A stretch of DNA of 64,000 bases from Rhineura floridana (taxonomy: Eukaryota; Chordata; Lepidosauria; Squamata; Rhineuridae). The stretch spans positions 94,622,486 to 94,686,485 of the forward strand of contig NC_084487.1 of assembly GCF_030035675.1 (NCBI RefSeq), given 5' to 3'. This document shows positions 23,506 to 37,700 of the stretch, in pieces. The notes under the pieces were generated by a model that saw only the letters and a program-made list of their open reading frames with translations, was not told the origin of the DNA and ran no database searches. The position numbers and the translations under genes were made by a program. Each line of letters starts with the position of its first letter. Within the stretch, counting starts at the first letter, position 1.

Positions 23506-25119
23506 ACCACTGACAGAAAAAAAGTCCAACAGGGGTCTGGATTCCCTCCCCCCCATTTTACACTTTCAACTCTAGATTCTCTCTGAGTGTTTTGTGTATC
23601 ACCATGAAAACTTCAGAGGGTTGTTAAGCAAGCATTTCTGAGTTCAGGACTACAAGTTTTGTAAGGGTTTGTTTTGAAATGAGCTTATGGGGAGCAGCAG
23701 AATCACATGGGGGGTATTTTCAATTTAACATATTAGACTGTGAAAAATCCATGCTGGTTATAGTATACGGCCCCTCTCGTGGCTGTATAATAAGTAATTT
23801 GGAAGCTAGGACTTAATTTCAGTCACCCAGTAGTAAGCGTTATTCACATACAATTCAATTGTTCTTCCTCCCAAGTCATTTTAAAGTTGTGGCTTTTTTG
23901 TAAGTACAACATAGGGTTGGTTAGCAGCCGCAGCCGCAAAATAATACAGGAGGAAAGGCTACTTCAACCAAGCAGGAAAAATATGCTATCCAACTCTATC
24001 ACTAGGTATGATTACTTGAATATCCAAATCTTCCAATATTAGTGACAGTTTTATCTTCCCAAATTAAGATATGCCAGTTTATACATTACACAGCAAATAT
24101 TTGAAGGAGTGACCAGTATAAGCTCCATGTGCTTCCTCATACCCTTATTTTCTTTGAACATATTGGTACTTTTAAGCAAATTCAAAAATGACATCAAGCA
24201 GCATATACTCTATTTGTCTAACACCAATGATTCCCCAGGCTGTGTCAGGATCACAAGTGTGACACACTAAATACGTGAGTTGTCCTGTGAGCCAAGTACG
24301 CACAGCACTGCTTGACTCTTTCCATTCAGTCTTTGCTGAAGGTGGGCATCTCTTTCAGATGTGATGGCATCCATTCACCCTGTGTGATTTACTTATCTTC
24401 AGGGGTGGCATAATCATTAAGTGACTTAAGCAGAAACACAGGGGTCGTTCAAGGGCAGGTAGCTGAAAGGGTGAAGACAGACATAATATAGAAAATAGAC
24501 AAGTAAAAAGGAAGCCAAAAAGGAAATACAAGAGGTTATCAAACGACAAAAATAGAAGCTTAGCTAGAATGTATACCGCAGATCAGAAAAGGAACCATCA
24601 AGGGACACTCATCAACCCATAGCTTCCTTCAGAACACAAAAGTCTTCCCTAAATGGGAGCACAAAAAGTAACACTGGTGAAAAAGAAATGCAGACAAAAA
24701 GGGATAAAAAAAATGAAGAGTGCATTGTTAAAAACATAAAAGGCCAACAATAAAACATTTTTTAAAATACACAAGAAGCAGGAAGCTGACTAGGGAAGTG
24801 TTGGATCTTTGGGCAACATGGGAGTCAAAGGGGTGCTGAAAGAGATTGCAGAGATGAAAGAATTCTTTTTATCTGCCTTTACAGTGTGGATGATGTTGGG
24901 CAGATTCTTTCACAGGAAGGGATTTTAAGGAACTGAGGCAAATAGCAGTGACAAGATACTGACAAATTTAAAAGTGACATATCATGAGGTCCACGCCAGA
25001 GTTCTTAAAAGAATTCAAATGTGAAATTGATGATTTAACAAAAACATGCAACTTGTCCCTGAAATTAGCCTGCATATCTGAGGAATGGGAAGTGGCCAAG
25101 TGGCCAATGTAACACCAAG

Positions 25120-25206
25120 GCTGCAATCCAATACATACTTACTAGGAAGTAAATCCCATTAAATCCAATGGAGTTTACTTCTGAATAGACATTATTGGAT
25201 TGCAGC
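25120..25206. mobile_element. Short palindromic MITE (GCTGCAATCC ends)
   Basis: An 87-bp near-palindrome has ends GCTGCAATCCAATA and TATTGGATTGCAGC. The middle contains AGTAAATCCCATT...AATGGAGTTTACTTCT arms. Sister copy at 57246-57336. Confidence 0.8.
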
Positions 25207-25384
25207 ACAAGTCTTAAAAGAGGACCTAGGAAATTACAGGCTGGTGAACTTAATGTAGGTTCTGAAAAAAATGGTGAAAAACATTAATAGTAGAATTAAT
25301 AGCAAAACTTGTTCTCTCAGGATGGTTTCCGTGAGTCCTGTCTCAGAAACTTTTTTAGTTTTTGAATTATGTCAATAAGCAAAT

Positions 25385-25463
25385 GCATAAGGATGATCCT
25401 GCATTGAGAGGGGGTTGGACTCGATGTCCTTATAGGCCCCTTCCAACTCTACAGTTCTATGAT
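25385..25463 (+). repeat. CR1 tail fragment inserted in older CR1
   Basis: GATCCTGCATTGAGAGGGGG, TTGGACTCGATGTCCTTATA and CCTTCCAACTCTACAGTTCT match the 3' end of the CR1 copy at 16120-16200, a different subfamily from the host copy. Confidence 0.75.
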
Positions 25464-25995
25464 CCAGTAGACACTGTGTACTTAGATTTTCAAAAAGGTT
25501 TTGATAAAGTCTCTTAGTAAAGACTCCTGAGTAAGTTTAGCAGTCATGAGATGAGAGAGCAGATCCTCTTATAGATCCAGTAACTGATTAGAGGAAGCAA
25601 AGAATAGGAATAAATGGACAGTTTTCACCTTGGAGGGAAGGATCGGTATTCTGTAATTGGTGTTTTTGTAACTTGTTCATAACCAACCTGGAGTTAGGGG
25701 TGAGCAGTAAGATAGCCAAGTTTGCTAATGACAGCAAATTGTTCAGAGTGACAAGAACAAAAAGGTATTGTGAGAAGGTCCAATACGATTTCTCCAAATT
25801 GGGAAAATAGATGCTAAAATGACAAATACAATTAAAATATAATCAAGTGTAGACACACACGGGGCAAAATAAATAAATAAATCCTAAGTTCACATATACA
25901 GTGATGGGATCTCAGGCAGTGCTGACTGGCAAGGGATTATGGGGTTGTGGCAGATAATGAAAGTGTTGATAGTATGTGGCAGTACGCGAATTCTA

Positions 25996-26140
25996 TCTTT
26001 GTTTTTTTTACAGAATTTATATACTGCTTTTCACTTCTATTATCATGAATGATCAAAATGGTGTACATATAAAACATAATACAATCTGATCAATAAAATC
26101 CAATTATTAAAACCAAATCAGAGCAGCAGTGGGGGGAATA
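25996..26140 (-). repeat. L2-type LINE tail fragment inserted in older CR1
   Basis: ATTTATATACTGCTTTTCAC, GATCAAAATGGTGTACATAT and an A-rich continuation resemble reversed L2-type 3' ends (compare 35250-35440). It lies between two CR1 blocks. Confidence 0.55.
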
Positions 26141-28904
26141 TAAAGTTAATATGACAACAGCAAAAAACAATTGGGATCATTATATACAAATGTATGGTGC
26201 AACTGCACTTGGATTACTGTGTACAATTCGGATGGCTGCATCTCAAATAGGGTATTATAGAACTGGAAAAGGTTCAAGAAAGGGCAACCAAAATGATCAT
26301 AGGCTGGAATAGAAAAGGTTACATTAGAAAAAAAGGCAAGTAAAAGAAGGGGGTGGACAAGATAGAAGTGTATACAATTATGCATGATTTGGAGGAAGTG
26401 GACACATTGTTTTCTTCCTCTCACAATATTGGAACCTGGGGTTATCCAACAAAGCCAAAATTGGAATGTTCAAGACAGACAAAAGGTAATACTTCTTCAC
26501 ACAGTTCATAGTTAAAACCATAGAAGCTGTAGAGATGGTCACCAACTTGGGTGGCTTTAAAAAGGGGTTCAAACAGATTCATAGATAATAACCCTATCAA
26601 TGGCTACCTCCACTGTTGGAGGCAGTATGCTAGGAATCACAAGTGGAAAGAGCGCACACTGCCGGCTGCCCACTGTGAGAACAGGTTGCTGACTAGATGA
26701 GCCTTTGGTCTGATCCTGTAGGGCTCTTATAGTGATCACACAGTACTTCCCTCTGCTTGAAGGTGAACCCATCTTGAGCCATCTTTGCAACTGAAATACC
26801 AAATGTTCCTATCAGCAAATTGAACTTTAGCTCAACTGTCAACCTTGCCCTTCCTTCCATATTCTGCAGAGCTGCGCAACTTATTTTAAAGTACCACATG
26901 AATATTCATGGTGTAGCCTCTTTGCCAAGCACAGGATTATTGAGTTCGGAATTTCAATAGGTGATGAACACAGCTGGTTGTGAAGAAATTGAAGGGTTGG
27001 TTACAGCAAAGAGATACAAACAGCTAAAATGGAGCTAAAAGCTGTCAGACCAGGATTACAAAGAGCTAAAATTAAACTAAGTAGCTAACATGTTACCACT
27101 CTTCCCCTGCCCACATCTAAGTGCTCTTATCTCACATCTGTCTCCCTATGTGCTGGTAACCTCCTAACAGCACAATGATAAATCTTGCCTGGGAGGGGTT
27201 GAGTCTTCAGTCTTCTTGATGGTATCTTGGGGCTTCTTCAGCCCCTGGGCCTGTAGACTTAATCTCCCTGATCTAGGGGTCCTGCATTTATCCTTCAAAG
27301 ACTCCCATCATTCAGTTAGCTGGTTCCCCCCTCAGGTGATGTCTCCTGATCCTGTTCTCATGACATCTTGGGCTTGAGCATGTAGGTGCATTCTCAAGGT
27401 TGCTTGCTTGTTTTATCAGGCTATTTGTTTACATTAGCCAAGTGAGAACATTCGTAAGCCAATTAGCTCATCACCTCTTCACGCTTGAGAAAGCCATAAA
27501 CCCACTTGACAGAGCAAGAGTGTGGGACCAACTGCATAGTTTTGGTTACTGAACAAAGACTTCCCAGACCCTGTGTTGCTTTGAGCACAGAGGCATAGGG
27601 AAACTTCCCAAATGCTGTGACTGTTTCATGGAGCTTGCATTTTGAGCTTCCCAGACTCCAATTCTAAGCAGTAACAGAGTACAAAAGCAATCAGCACCCC
27701 CATAAATCAGGGGTTTAGGGGCAATAATTAGGGGACAGAGGCCATTCATGTGTCATTTCTAATCTCCTCGATGTACATCTAGATTTCTTGTGGTGACTGG
27801 CAACACACATGGTGTTATCCATTTGTTTGTTGCCTTGTTTTAAAGATTTGTTCTTTTAAAAATATAGTTGCTCCCCATGATAGGAGGAAAGCGGTGATAA
27901 GCCAATTAGCACTGTTCTAATTGTGTGGTTACAGCTTTTTATTTAAACTTTTATTAGTTTTTTTAAAAAGCTTAGACCTGGGATCGAAATATGTATATCT
28001 GGACTGAACAGAGCAAATGTGCAACCCACAGCTCTTCAAAAAATCAATTTTAACTAAAATTCTCTACACTCAGTCACTAAGAAATCTTTCAGTGTAAAAG
28101 AATGGCTTGGCTATTCAAACTTGGGAAGAAAATGCTCTATCTTATACAGCTTACACTACCAGAAAATGGATGGTACTATTCAGAAGAAGTTATGCTATTT
28201 ATAAGTCGTGTGTTAGCAGCAAGTTAAACACTGACGTTGGAAAAGGTGCAGTCTACTCAGGTGCCCAACACACAAGAATAGTGTAATCTTGGTGTTTTTG
28301 TTGTGGAAGTGCTGCAAAAATCACCACTGTGTACTTAGAACAAAAGATCTGAGAGATCTACTAAACCTCTTGTATCTTTAGTACAATAAACAAGCCATTT
28401 ATTACTGTATGTGCAGATCTGCAACTTTCAAGCACCAGGAATTCCTCCAAGATAAGGTAACAACCACTGATGGCAGAATGACTTCTGCTAGGCACACAAG
28501 TCAACTCATCATCTTAAATTAGAAACTGGACTGTGTTCTTAAATAAGTTTCAGGAGGAAATATAGTGCCGTAGCCCATGGGCAAATAAGACAGCTAGCCT
28601 GCACCTCCCATGGCAACAGCGGCAGTTGCAAGCCAGCAAATTTCATAATGCATTAATATTACAAGGTCAGCAAATGTCTCTAGGGGCCTGTTCAGAAAAT
28701 TTCTGGTTGTCTTTGCGGTTACTCTGTGTAGTAATCTGCTCTTGTGTGCACAAAACCTTAACATGGCAAATATTTCAATGACCAAATTGTAGACAACTTC
28801 AAAAGGAGACTTTGTAACCACAATATAATGAAGTATTTTTCGAACAACATGATCAGTATTTCAGTCTGTTGCTTGAGTTAGCCCATAACAAACAAGGCAT
28901 ACCA

Positions 28905-31660
28905 TACGGTGTTATTGAGTCAAATTAATTTTATTATGCTCCATGATGAATTGCCACCAGTGCAACATCCTATTCACTGTACATTAAAAAAAGCCAAAGA
29001 GAAAGAAAATTCACATATCAAGAATTTCAATTTGATGAAATGGAAAACTGTATGACTGAGATTTTTCAGAGTACAAGCGGCTAGTTGATATTGTTTATGT
29101 GCAGTGCTGAGATACAGGCCTCAGGCTCATTTGCTAATTGACAAGGCTACTTGGACATTCAATTTAACTGGCACATGAAGCTGCCTTGTTACAACCGTTA
29201 GCAGTAGTGATTCAATGACATGAAACACTGCCTCCTGACCACACTGGAAACAGGAAAACTCAGAAACATGCAGCTGTGACTTTTTAGCCTAATTGTAACT
29301 GCAGTCATGCCTTAAATTAAAACCATACAATATGCTACTGAAAGTAAAACATTTGAATTTTGTACAATAATGTGGTATACTTTATAGGAAAACAAACAAA
29401 ACAAAAGCCTGTTGGGCAAGTGATTAACGGATCACACAAATATCCCAGCCATATAATAATATATCTTTCCAAGTTCTCTTAACTCCAAAAGCATGTGCTT
29501 AATTCATGCTAATAAGTAACATTTTGGAGGTCACCTGAGCAGTACCCACTTTAAAAATGCCCCTTTTGATATCAGAACCACAGAGACAACACTAAAAGCT
29601 GTACTGGGCCATTAACACTCCTCTCCCATGTGCACATTCTTAATCCTACTATATAGCATTAATTTGGCTTCAGCAACACTGCTCATAGTCCTCACGCCAT
29701 ACTAGCAGCAATGCTAGTTGAAAGTCTTTCTAGCAGTATGCAGTGCTGTAGTTACAACTGCAAGGAGACACTTTTAAAAAAATCTCCTTTCCCAAGTCGT
29801 GTGCTTAAAAGAAAAGTTTTCCTCATCTGAAAAATTTAGCTTCTGCTTCCACACCTTCATTCATCAACATCACCTTTTCATCCTGTTTTCCTTGCGTATT
29901 AAAAATCTGAATTCTAGACATACATTATAACTGCACTAGATATCCAAGCCACATCGTGCAGGTCCAGCCTGCCAAGATCAGGCCAACACTGGGTTTCAGC
30001 AAATACAATGTTATCCAATATACTGTGAATAGACTAAGAGGGGGTGGGGGGGGCAGAAGCATGTGTTAACTGTACTCCAAATATGCCTCATTTGAAACAT
30101 TTTGCATCAGTGAGACAAGTTATTTCTTACTGCCAGTACAGAATTAGCATTGCCAATGCCTATCTTAAATGCAGTACTGTACATAAAATAGGGAGATATT
30201 TCAAATATTAAGTCCATTAGTAAATATGAAAATTAAGATGAGAAAATTTCCCATCATATATTGGAATGCAATTGTCAAGCATAGGGCATTCTGTCATTTA
30301 ATATCACATCCCTTGATATTTCTAAACACAGGATACAATAAATTGCAATATGAAAGTTTGGTTCATGTAAAAAGCAGTGGTTTACAACCTTTGTAGTAGG
30401 GAGCCTCTCCCAAAAGGTAAAAAGGCAAGCAGTTCAATTAGTTCCTCCTACTCTTGGTTTCAAGCTCTGGCGATTTAGAATCCAAAGGGAACAGGGCAAT
30501 AGTGACCTACAAAGCTTGAATAGTCATAGAGGAGTATGTGAGGAATATGGAACTGGATCTCAGTACCATCAACACTAACAGGCTTAGGGGCACAGAGCCT
30601 ATCCAGTCTCTTCTTATCTGGCCAAAACAAAGAGAGACTAAGCTGAGGAGGGCGGAAGGAAACAACAGTGAAGAACTCATGCTTGTACCACTCCCCTCCG
30701 CTACCAACTCTTCCCATAACCTTAGGAAAGCCTGTCACAGTCAGGAGAAGTATATATTTAAGGCATCCAACCCTAACTAAATGATTTTGATATCTAGATG
30801 GCAGATCCGGTGCTTAATTGTATTGGTTTGTACCATAATCTATATGGACTGCAGAATTACACCACTTCGATTCATTTATTAGTACACTCATGCCCTACAA
30901 ATTTTAAAATTAATTTAAATCCATTATTAATCAGAGCAAATATTAACCACAGCCCTTCAGTAAAAAACATTATATAAAAATAAATAAATGCCTGCAGCAG
31001 TTGCCGTAAATGTAGACTCCTCTTCATTGTGAAAGGTAGCTGGTAAAAATCAGAGGTAGCTTACATCAAAGATGTCACACTCTGTAACCAACCAAGATGT
31101 TCCTAAATTGAGCACAGGTATCCAAGCTGCCCAATAGCAGGAAACACTGCTGCAGTGTTATGAACTTGAAATGGTTCATCGTTTTATCAGCCTTACCCAT
31201 GTAGCGTAGTTTCCAAGATGAAGGGGCTAAAACAAGGAGCTGCATTGCTTAAAGAATGTAGTGCTATACTAGGTTTTAATAAGAAAATTTAGATACAGAA
31301 AAAGTAGGGTATGAAAATAGTGTTTTCCTTCTTGCATTATAACTAAATACATTTAAGGTGTGTTTGTCAATCTCGTGTATTACATTAAAACTCCCTTATT
31401 GATGGAATGGAAAGCATTCACATGTACACCGAGCAACCAGATGTAAACTGGTACACATTAAGTTGGGAGTAGCTTTGTATAGGATTATGACAAACCTTTA
31501 CAGATTAAATGAGGTATTGCACAGATTAATAAAAAAGCAAAAGGCAACAAAAATATACAGCAAATTGGTAGAACATTTACATGATAATTTTACAGAATCC
31601 ATAGACAGAAAGTAGTTTAGTATTTCACCTTAAAAATATATATGATATATAATATATTGA
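28905..31660 (-). other. WASL: WASL 3' UTR (inferred extent)
   Basis: The stretch after the WASL stop codon is unusually poor in recognisable repeats compared with the flanks, as expected for a long conserved 3' UTR. On the - strand an AATAAA lies at 28930-28935; a second lies at 28398-28403. The first would give about 2.75 kb, close to the length I recall for mammalian WASL. The end is an inference from sequence only. Confidence 0.45.
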
Positions 31661-31722
31661 TCAGTCATCCCACTCATCATCATCCTCAAAATCTTCTTCA
31701 TCTTCTTCATCCTCATCTTCAT
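31661..31722 (-). CDS. WASL: WASL exon 11, acidic tail and stop
   Basis: Encodes the acidic (A) region that binds Arp2/3: a run of Asp/Glu ending [10 protein letters not shown] then TGA. The near-terminal Trp, needed in the family for Arp2/3 contact, is present. The acceptor is TTATCATTAG. Mammals end EWED as I recall; here it is EWDD. Confidence 0.95.
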
Positions 31723-34700
31723 CTAATGATAAGAAAAATTAGTTATTTTTGCAAGAAATAAACACATGACAACACTCAGCAAAAGCTAGTGCTACTATTT
31801 TTTAATTTAGTGGGTATCTAATGGCATTTGCACATTAAGATATAAACATATTCAGAAAAGTGGTGGAAACGTAGGAACAAGGCTTTAGATGGAACAATCT
31901 CACAATTAATTCACTGTAGGAACAAACTCATCCCAGATCCCATTGACTCACATAAGAGCATAAATAAGTACTTAGTATGCCCTTCTCTAATCTTAACACC
32001 TAAACTTTTTCCTAAACTGGACCTTTTCCGATACAGGAGATTTTCTACCCTCTTGATTTTACTTAGTCCCCACAGCAACGCAAGCCACATTTCTTGGGCT
32101 GCATCATTTCCCCTTATGAGCCAAGAGCACATCCTAGAATGCATTCACCTTCTTGCGACTCTGCATTGTTGGGAATGATCTGTAGTGGTGGGAAACAGTC
32201 CAACTCTCATTCAGCAACCCTTAACGAGCTTCTACAGCAGCTCAGAGTTCCTCGTAACATAGTTTGAAGGCCACTACATTATGCTATAAGTACAAAAGCT
32301 ATGCCTATTCTAGACTTCCCCATCTTTTAGTTCGCCTTTTGGGCTGCTGGTGTGTAATGAGCTGATATTTTCAGCAGCTATTCACAACAGATCCTAACAA
32401 GACACTTTTGCTGGCTGCCACCATGTTTCTGAGCACAGTTCAAGGGATAGTGTTTACCTTTAAATCTCTATGTGGCTTGTAGCCTATATGGGTTAAGATG
32501 TGAGTACCTAGAGATCCATTTTTCTTCACATATACTACTCATGCACTGCAGGCATTAATCTGAGGGCCTTCTCCAGGCACCACCACTTTTAAAAAAAGGC
32601 AGCTGGCAACTGAAGAGAGGGGGCTTCTCTACAGTAATGGTTATGCTCTCCTCAGAGAGGCTCACCTGGTGGTCACTCTCATTTGGCAAAGAACTTTTCA
32701 CAGGCTATCTGAAACAGCACTTGAATTTTGAATTTGTTTTATTCTTCCTTGGGACTGCGTCCTGTTTTATTTTATTCTTGCTCTTTTAATTATCTATTTT
32801 GCTATACGTTGTTTTTGTTTGAATTGTTTTTATTGTTAGTTGTCCTGAGAATGTATTGTTTCAGGGAAGGATTTAAAAAAAAATAGATTAACATCTGAAT
32901 GGTGGCATCCAGTTATAATTAGGGGTTCTTTCCTATGTATTAACTTTTAATGAACACCAAAATCAAACCTTTCATACTTCTGTTAACTCCTCTTGGTTAA
33001 AAAAATTCCTTTGATCTCCCTTTCTGTCAGCTTTTGATTTCAGAATTTTAAACAGTTCAGTAGTTTCTTGCTATACCGTACAAACCCCTTTACAGACATT
33101 ATTTAAAAGACATTCCAGGTGGCACTTTGGGAAGCCTTCAGATTATAGCTGGAGTGCATGGGCAGGTATATGTGGGAAAAGATGGTTGCTGAAGCACCCA
33201 GGTCCCAAGTCATATAGTACTTGTATACTACTTTCTTTATGGGAGAGCATGTTATCATTTATGTTTACCCCGTGCTTTTCATCTTTTGGCCACAAAAATG
33301 ATTTTCTTTTGAGGATGGCTTACTATTATACCCTTCTGAGGCAGCTTCAAAATATCTGCAATATCACTAAAATTATCTATATTGCAAAAAGCAAGCTATT
33401 CAGTTCAGAAGAATAGCACAAACTCTTCTTGAATAAAGGAGGCTTATGGAAACAGAAACAAGCTTCTATAAATTACATCAACTGTGTGGGTTGTGACAAG
33501 CAGAGTTCTACAGCTGTATAAATTAGTAAGCAGTTGCTTAATGGAATTTTAGTAGTTGTTACAAGCCTATTTTCAATCAAGTTTGAAAAAGAAAGAAAGA
33601 GCTAGGTATGCAAGCATTTCCAGAGAAAGGATGTTAATATATTGCATGCTGCTGAAAAACCCAAACCATACGACCTTTTCTGTTAGATATTAGTACATAG
33701 AACAAATATAACAGTACATAAAACATGGATATTAATTATAATAATTTGCATTTAGTGGTACAAAGACTGATTTAATACTTTACCTGAAGAATGAATGGCT
33801 TTGCTCCTTTTCTGCATAACTTCCATTAGAGCTCCCACAATACCCGAGGTGGGAGCAGCGGTAGGTGGTGCAGTCTCTTGGCCATCAGTTACCTTGGAAG
33901 AAAAATTTGAATAGAAAACTATTAAAGTGTATACAGTACTTCGAACATTTAACAGTCAATGTCTGAGAAGCCTGAAAGATCAGCAGAAGATTGCCTGAAG
34001 AAATGAGACTGCTAAAGCATACCTTCAAGTAAATGGAAACAGGAATACACTGATTATTACATGCTTCGTACTTTTAGTCTATCACTAAAAGAAAACGTAG
34101 GGGGAAGAAAGTGGCAAGTGTTTTAAATCAATAGTATTTTTAGAAATGTATATTTGATACAGGAAATACAGGTTCTGAAAATCCTTGTTCTTTAGTAGCA
34201 ACATGTATATTATTACACAAAAAACAATATTTTGCTAGAGCATCAGAAACTGTAACCAGAACAACAACAACAAAAAGATACTCACAGACTTCAGCTGTAT
34301 ACCCTGCCGTATCTGATCAAGTAGTGCATCTCTTCCCGAGCAGGACACTGGACGACTATTTTGTTCTACTTTTTTTAATTGGGCACCTTCTCTGATTTGA
34401 TCTAAGAGAGCTGCTTTATTTCCTGAGGGAACTGGAAGTTGATGGTCAACCTCTACTGGAACACCAGGCGGTGGAGGAGGACCAGGAGGTGGAGGTGGTG
34501 GGGGAGGTGGGGGAGGCACACAAGAACCACCTGATGGTGGTGGAGGGGGTGGAGGTGGGCCTGATGGTGCAGAGGAAGAATGAACTGGAGGAGGAGGAGG
34601 ATACATCCTATTTGGTGGTGGAGGAGGAACTGCACCACCAGGTCTAGAAGGAGGTGGAGGCGGTGGTGCTGCTGTTGGAGCTCTTGAAGGAGGTGGTGGA

Positions 34701-37700
34701 GGAGCTCCTCTGCCCCTAGCAGGAGGGGGAGGTGGTCCTGAGCTATGTGGTGGTGGGGGAGGAGGGGGAGGAGGGCCACCCCTAGATGGTGGAGGTGGTG
34801 GTGGAGCTGGAAAAAAACCCAAAAACATAGGACAGTGTTTAGTCACAGAGGCAGAACTTTTCCCACAAAAGATTAATAGCATCGAAGAGACAGATTTTAC
34901 AGAAAAGCACCATTCTTTACCTTTTCCCTGGGGAACCTCACTTGGTTTGTAGTTTGACTTCCTTCTCACACATGATATATACAGGGCATGCATATCAAGT
35001 CATCACATCAAGGAAGAGCAGTTTACAATACTAATTATGTAGTGACAGTGCTACTATTTCATTAGTTTTTAAAAAAATTATATTAGTTTCTAACCGAGTC
35101 TATGTGGGCTCTCATTCTGTTAGTTAGCCACTGAAATTTGAAAATTTAGTGCCCTGTATAAAGCTATTGCTCCAAATTACCTGTTACCCAACTGTTACCC
35201 AAAATGGTTTAATTTTTTTCATATACTAGAAATGTTTTTATTTATTTATTTATTATTTGATTTATATCCCGCCTTTCCTCCCAGCAGGAGCCCAAGGCGG
35301 CAAACAATAGTGCTAAAAACACATCAAAACAGACCTTAAAATACATTAAAACAAAACAACTTTAAAAACATTTTTAAAAAAGCTTTAAGAATATCTTTAA
35401 AAAAGGGTTAAAAACATATTAAAAGCAATTCCATCAGACACAGACTGGGATAGGTCTCAACTTAAAAGGCTTGTTGAAAGAGGAAAGTCTTCAAAAGGCG
35501 CCGAAAAGATAGCAGAGATGGCGCCTGCCTAATATTCAAAGGGAGGGGATTCCACAGGGTAGGTGCTGCCATACTAAAGGTCCATTTCCTATATTGTGCA
35601 GAACGAACCTCCTGATAAGATGGTATCTGCAGGAGGCCCTCGCCTACAAAGCGCAGTGATCGGCTGGGTATATAAGGGATAAGACAGTCTTTCAGGTATC
35701 CTGGTCCCAAGCTGTACAGGGCTTTCCACACCAAAACTAGAACCTTGAACTGAGCCCGGTGGCTAATAGGTAGCCAGTGCAATCCTTTCAGTAGTGGGAT
35801 GACATGTTGGCGATACCCTGCCCCAGTGACCAGTCTTGCTGCCGCATTTTGCACATGCTGCAGCTTCCGGACCAATCTCAAGGGCAGCCCCACATAGAGT
35901 GCATTACAGTAATCCAGCCTGGAGGTTACCAGTGCATGGACAACAGTGGTCAGGCTATCCCGGTCCAGAAACGGCCACAGCTGTCTTACCAGTCAAAGCT
36001 GGTAAAAGGCACTCTTAGTCACGGAGGTCACCTGGGCCTCTAGCGACAAAGATGGATCCAGGAGCACCCCCCAGACTACAGACCTGCTCTTTCAGAGGCA
36101 GTATGACCCCATCCACAGCAGGCAACTGACCAATTATCTGAACTCGGGAACCACCAACACACAGAACCTCTGTCTTGCTAGGATTCAGACTCTATTTATT
36201 GGTCTTCATTCCAGGCAGCGGTCCACAGCTTGTAAGGCCTCTCCCAATTCAGATGTTACAGAGAAGTAGAGCTGAGTATCACCAGTGTACTGCTGACACC
36301 TCACCCAAATCTCCTGATGACTGCTCCCAAGGGGGCTGAAAGACAATCACTCAATGCTATTCTCTGAAAACGACCCAGGAGATAGGATCAGAACCACTGT
36401 AAAAGAGTGCCTCCGATATCCACCTCACTAAGTCTGCCCAGAAGGATAGCATGATCAATGGTATCAAAACCCGGCAAGAGATAAATAACAGGGTTGCACT
36501 CCCCCTCTTCTTTCCTTTCCCTGGTAAAGGTCATCCATTAAGGTGACCAAGGACAATTCAGTCCCATAACCAGGCCTGAACCAGATTGGAATGGGTCAGG
36601 ATAATCTGTTTCATACAAGCGTGCTTGCAATTGCTGCGCCACAACCCGCTCAATCACCTTCCCTAAAAAGGGTGTATTTGCAATGGGGTGGTAGTTGCAA
36701 CTTGCCACAAACCGATGGATCCAGGGTGGGCTTTTTCAGGAGCAGTCAGATCACTACCTCTTTCAGGGTGGCTGGAACCACTCCCTTCTGCAACTGGATC
36801 CATTCAGTAAAACTCCCTCTGCAAGCTTTAATAAGCCAAGGGCAAGGGTCGAGAGGACACATTGCTCGCCGCATCGTCGCAAGCACCTTCCCCATATCGT
36901 TAGGTCTCATCAACTGAAACCAATCCCAAGAAGTTGCAGCAGACATTATGCTGGACACTTCACTGGGGGCTACAGTAGATGTGGATGAGGCATCAAGATT
37001 GCTACGGAGGCGAGCAGCTTTACCCTCAAAGTGCCTTGCAAACAATTCACAGTGGGCCTCTGAAGGGTCTAAAACTCCATTTCCTGGAGTTGATGTCAAC
37101 AGAGCCCTATACATGTCTAGAATTCCAGTGTAAGACTCAAATCTTTCTACATACACAATCCCCACCAGTGGTCAAACACACTTTTGTGTCCATACCATGT
37201 ATTGATCAGTTCGTTCACAGTTGTACCAGCTAGTTATTTATAAAATGCATTCTGTTTAGCCATGATCAATAGCACCACTTGTAAGTAAGGAGGCTCTTGT
37301 TATTAGCACACACAAAACACAAGAGACCCCTTTGTTCAAAATAATCCAATCAAGATCTTAAAGCACATGCACACTTCAAACAGTGATATCTTCTTATAGG
37401 GCACATTATACATAGGTTAAACCACCAAAATGGAGCAGGTTAGTGACTTTAAGAAAAATTAATCGCAGGACAATATTTGCCAGCTACCCATATAAAATAG
37501 CTGTAATTTAAATGGTAATACAGTGCCTTGCAAAAGTAGTCATACCCCTGACCGATGCTCTCATATTACTGAATTACAAATGGTACATGGTAATTTCGTT
37601 CTGTATGATATTTTATTTTGAAACACTGAAACTCAAAAGCAATTATTGTAAGGTGACATTGGTTTTATGTGGGGAAATGTTTGTAAGAAACATAAAAAAA

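Larger units (their letters stand above)
24460..26740 (+). mobile_element. Old CR1 LINE copy with three nested insertions
   Basis: Scattered CR1 blocks can be read by eye against the 21.4-kb copy: a connector around 24840-25110, a reverse transcriptase remnant at 25660-25800 (matching FINDLELGVSSEVAKFADDTKLF), 26190-26300 (MVRPHLEYCVQF region) and a 3' end at 26620-26740 (GGTTGCTGACTAGATGAGCC). No long frame survives. Later insertions lie at 25120-25206, about 25385-25463 and about 25996-26140. Confidence 0.75.
2760..28900. other. Intergenic region between LMOD2 and WASL
   Basis: No spliced or single-exon host gene could be supported. Named repeats are listed separately. In about 3480-5330, 6880-9820, 16490-17280, 18550-21040, 23190-24450 and 26740-28900 I see only AT-rich single-copy-looking or unassignable sequence and short chance open frames. 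Confidence 0.7.

Noticed and set aside
26990-27760. Possible LTR-type sequence
   Set aside because: GGTTACAGCAAAGAG-like and short repeated motifs suggest an old element, but no ends, flanking repeats or signals could be fixed.
34453-34779. His/Leu-rich open frame on -
   Set aside because: Out-of-frame shadow of the WASL proline-rich exon.
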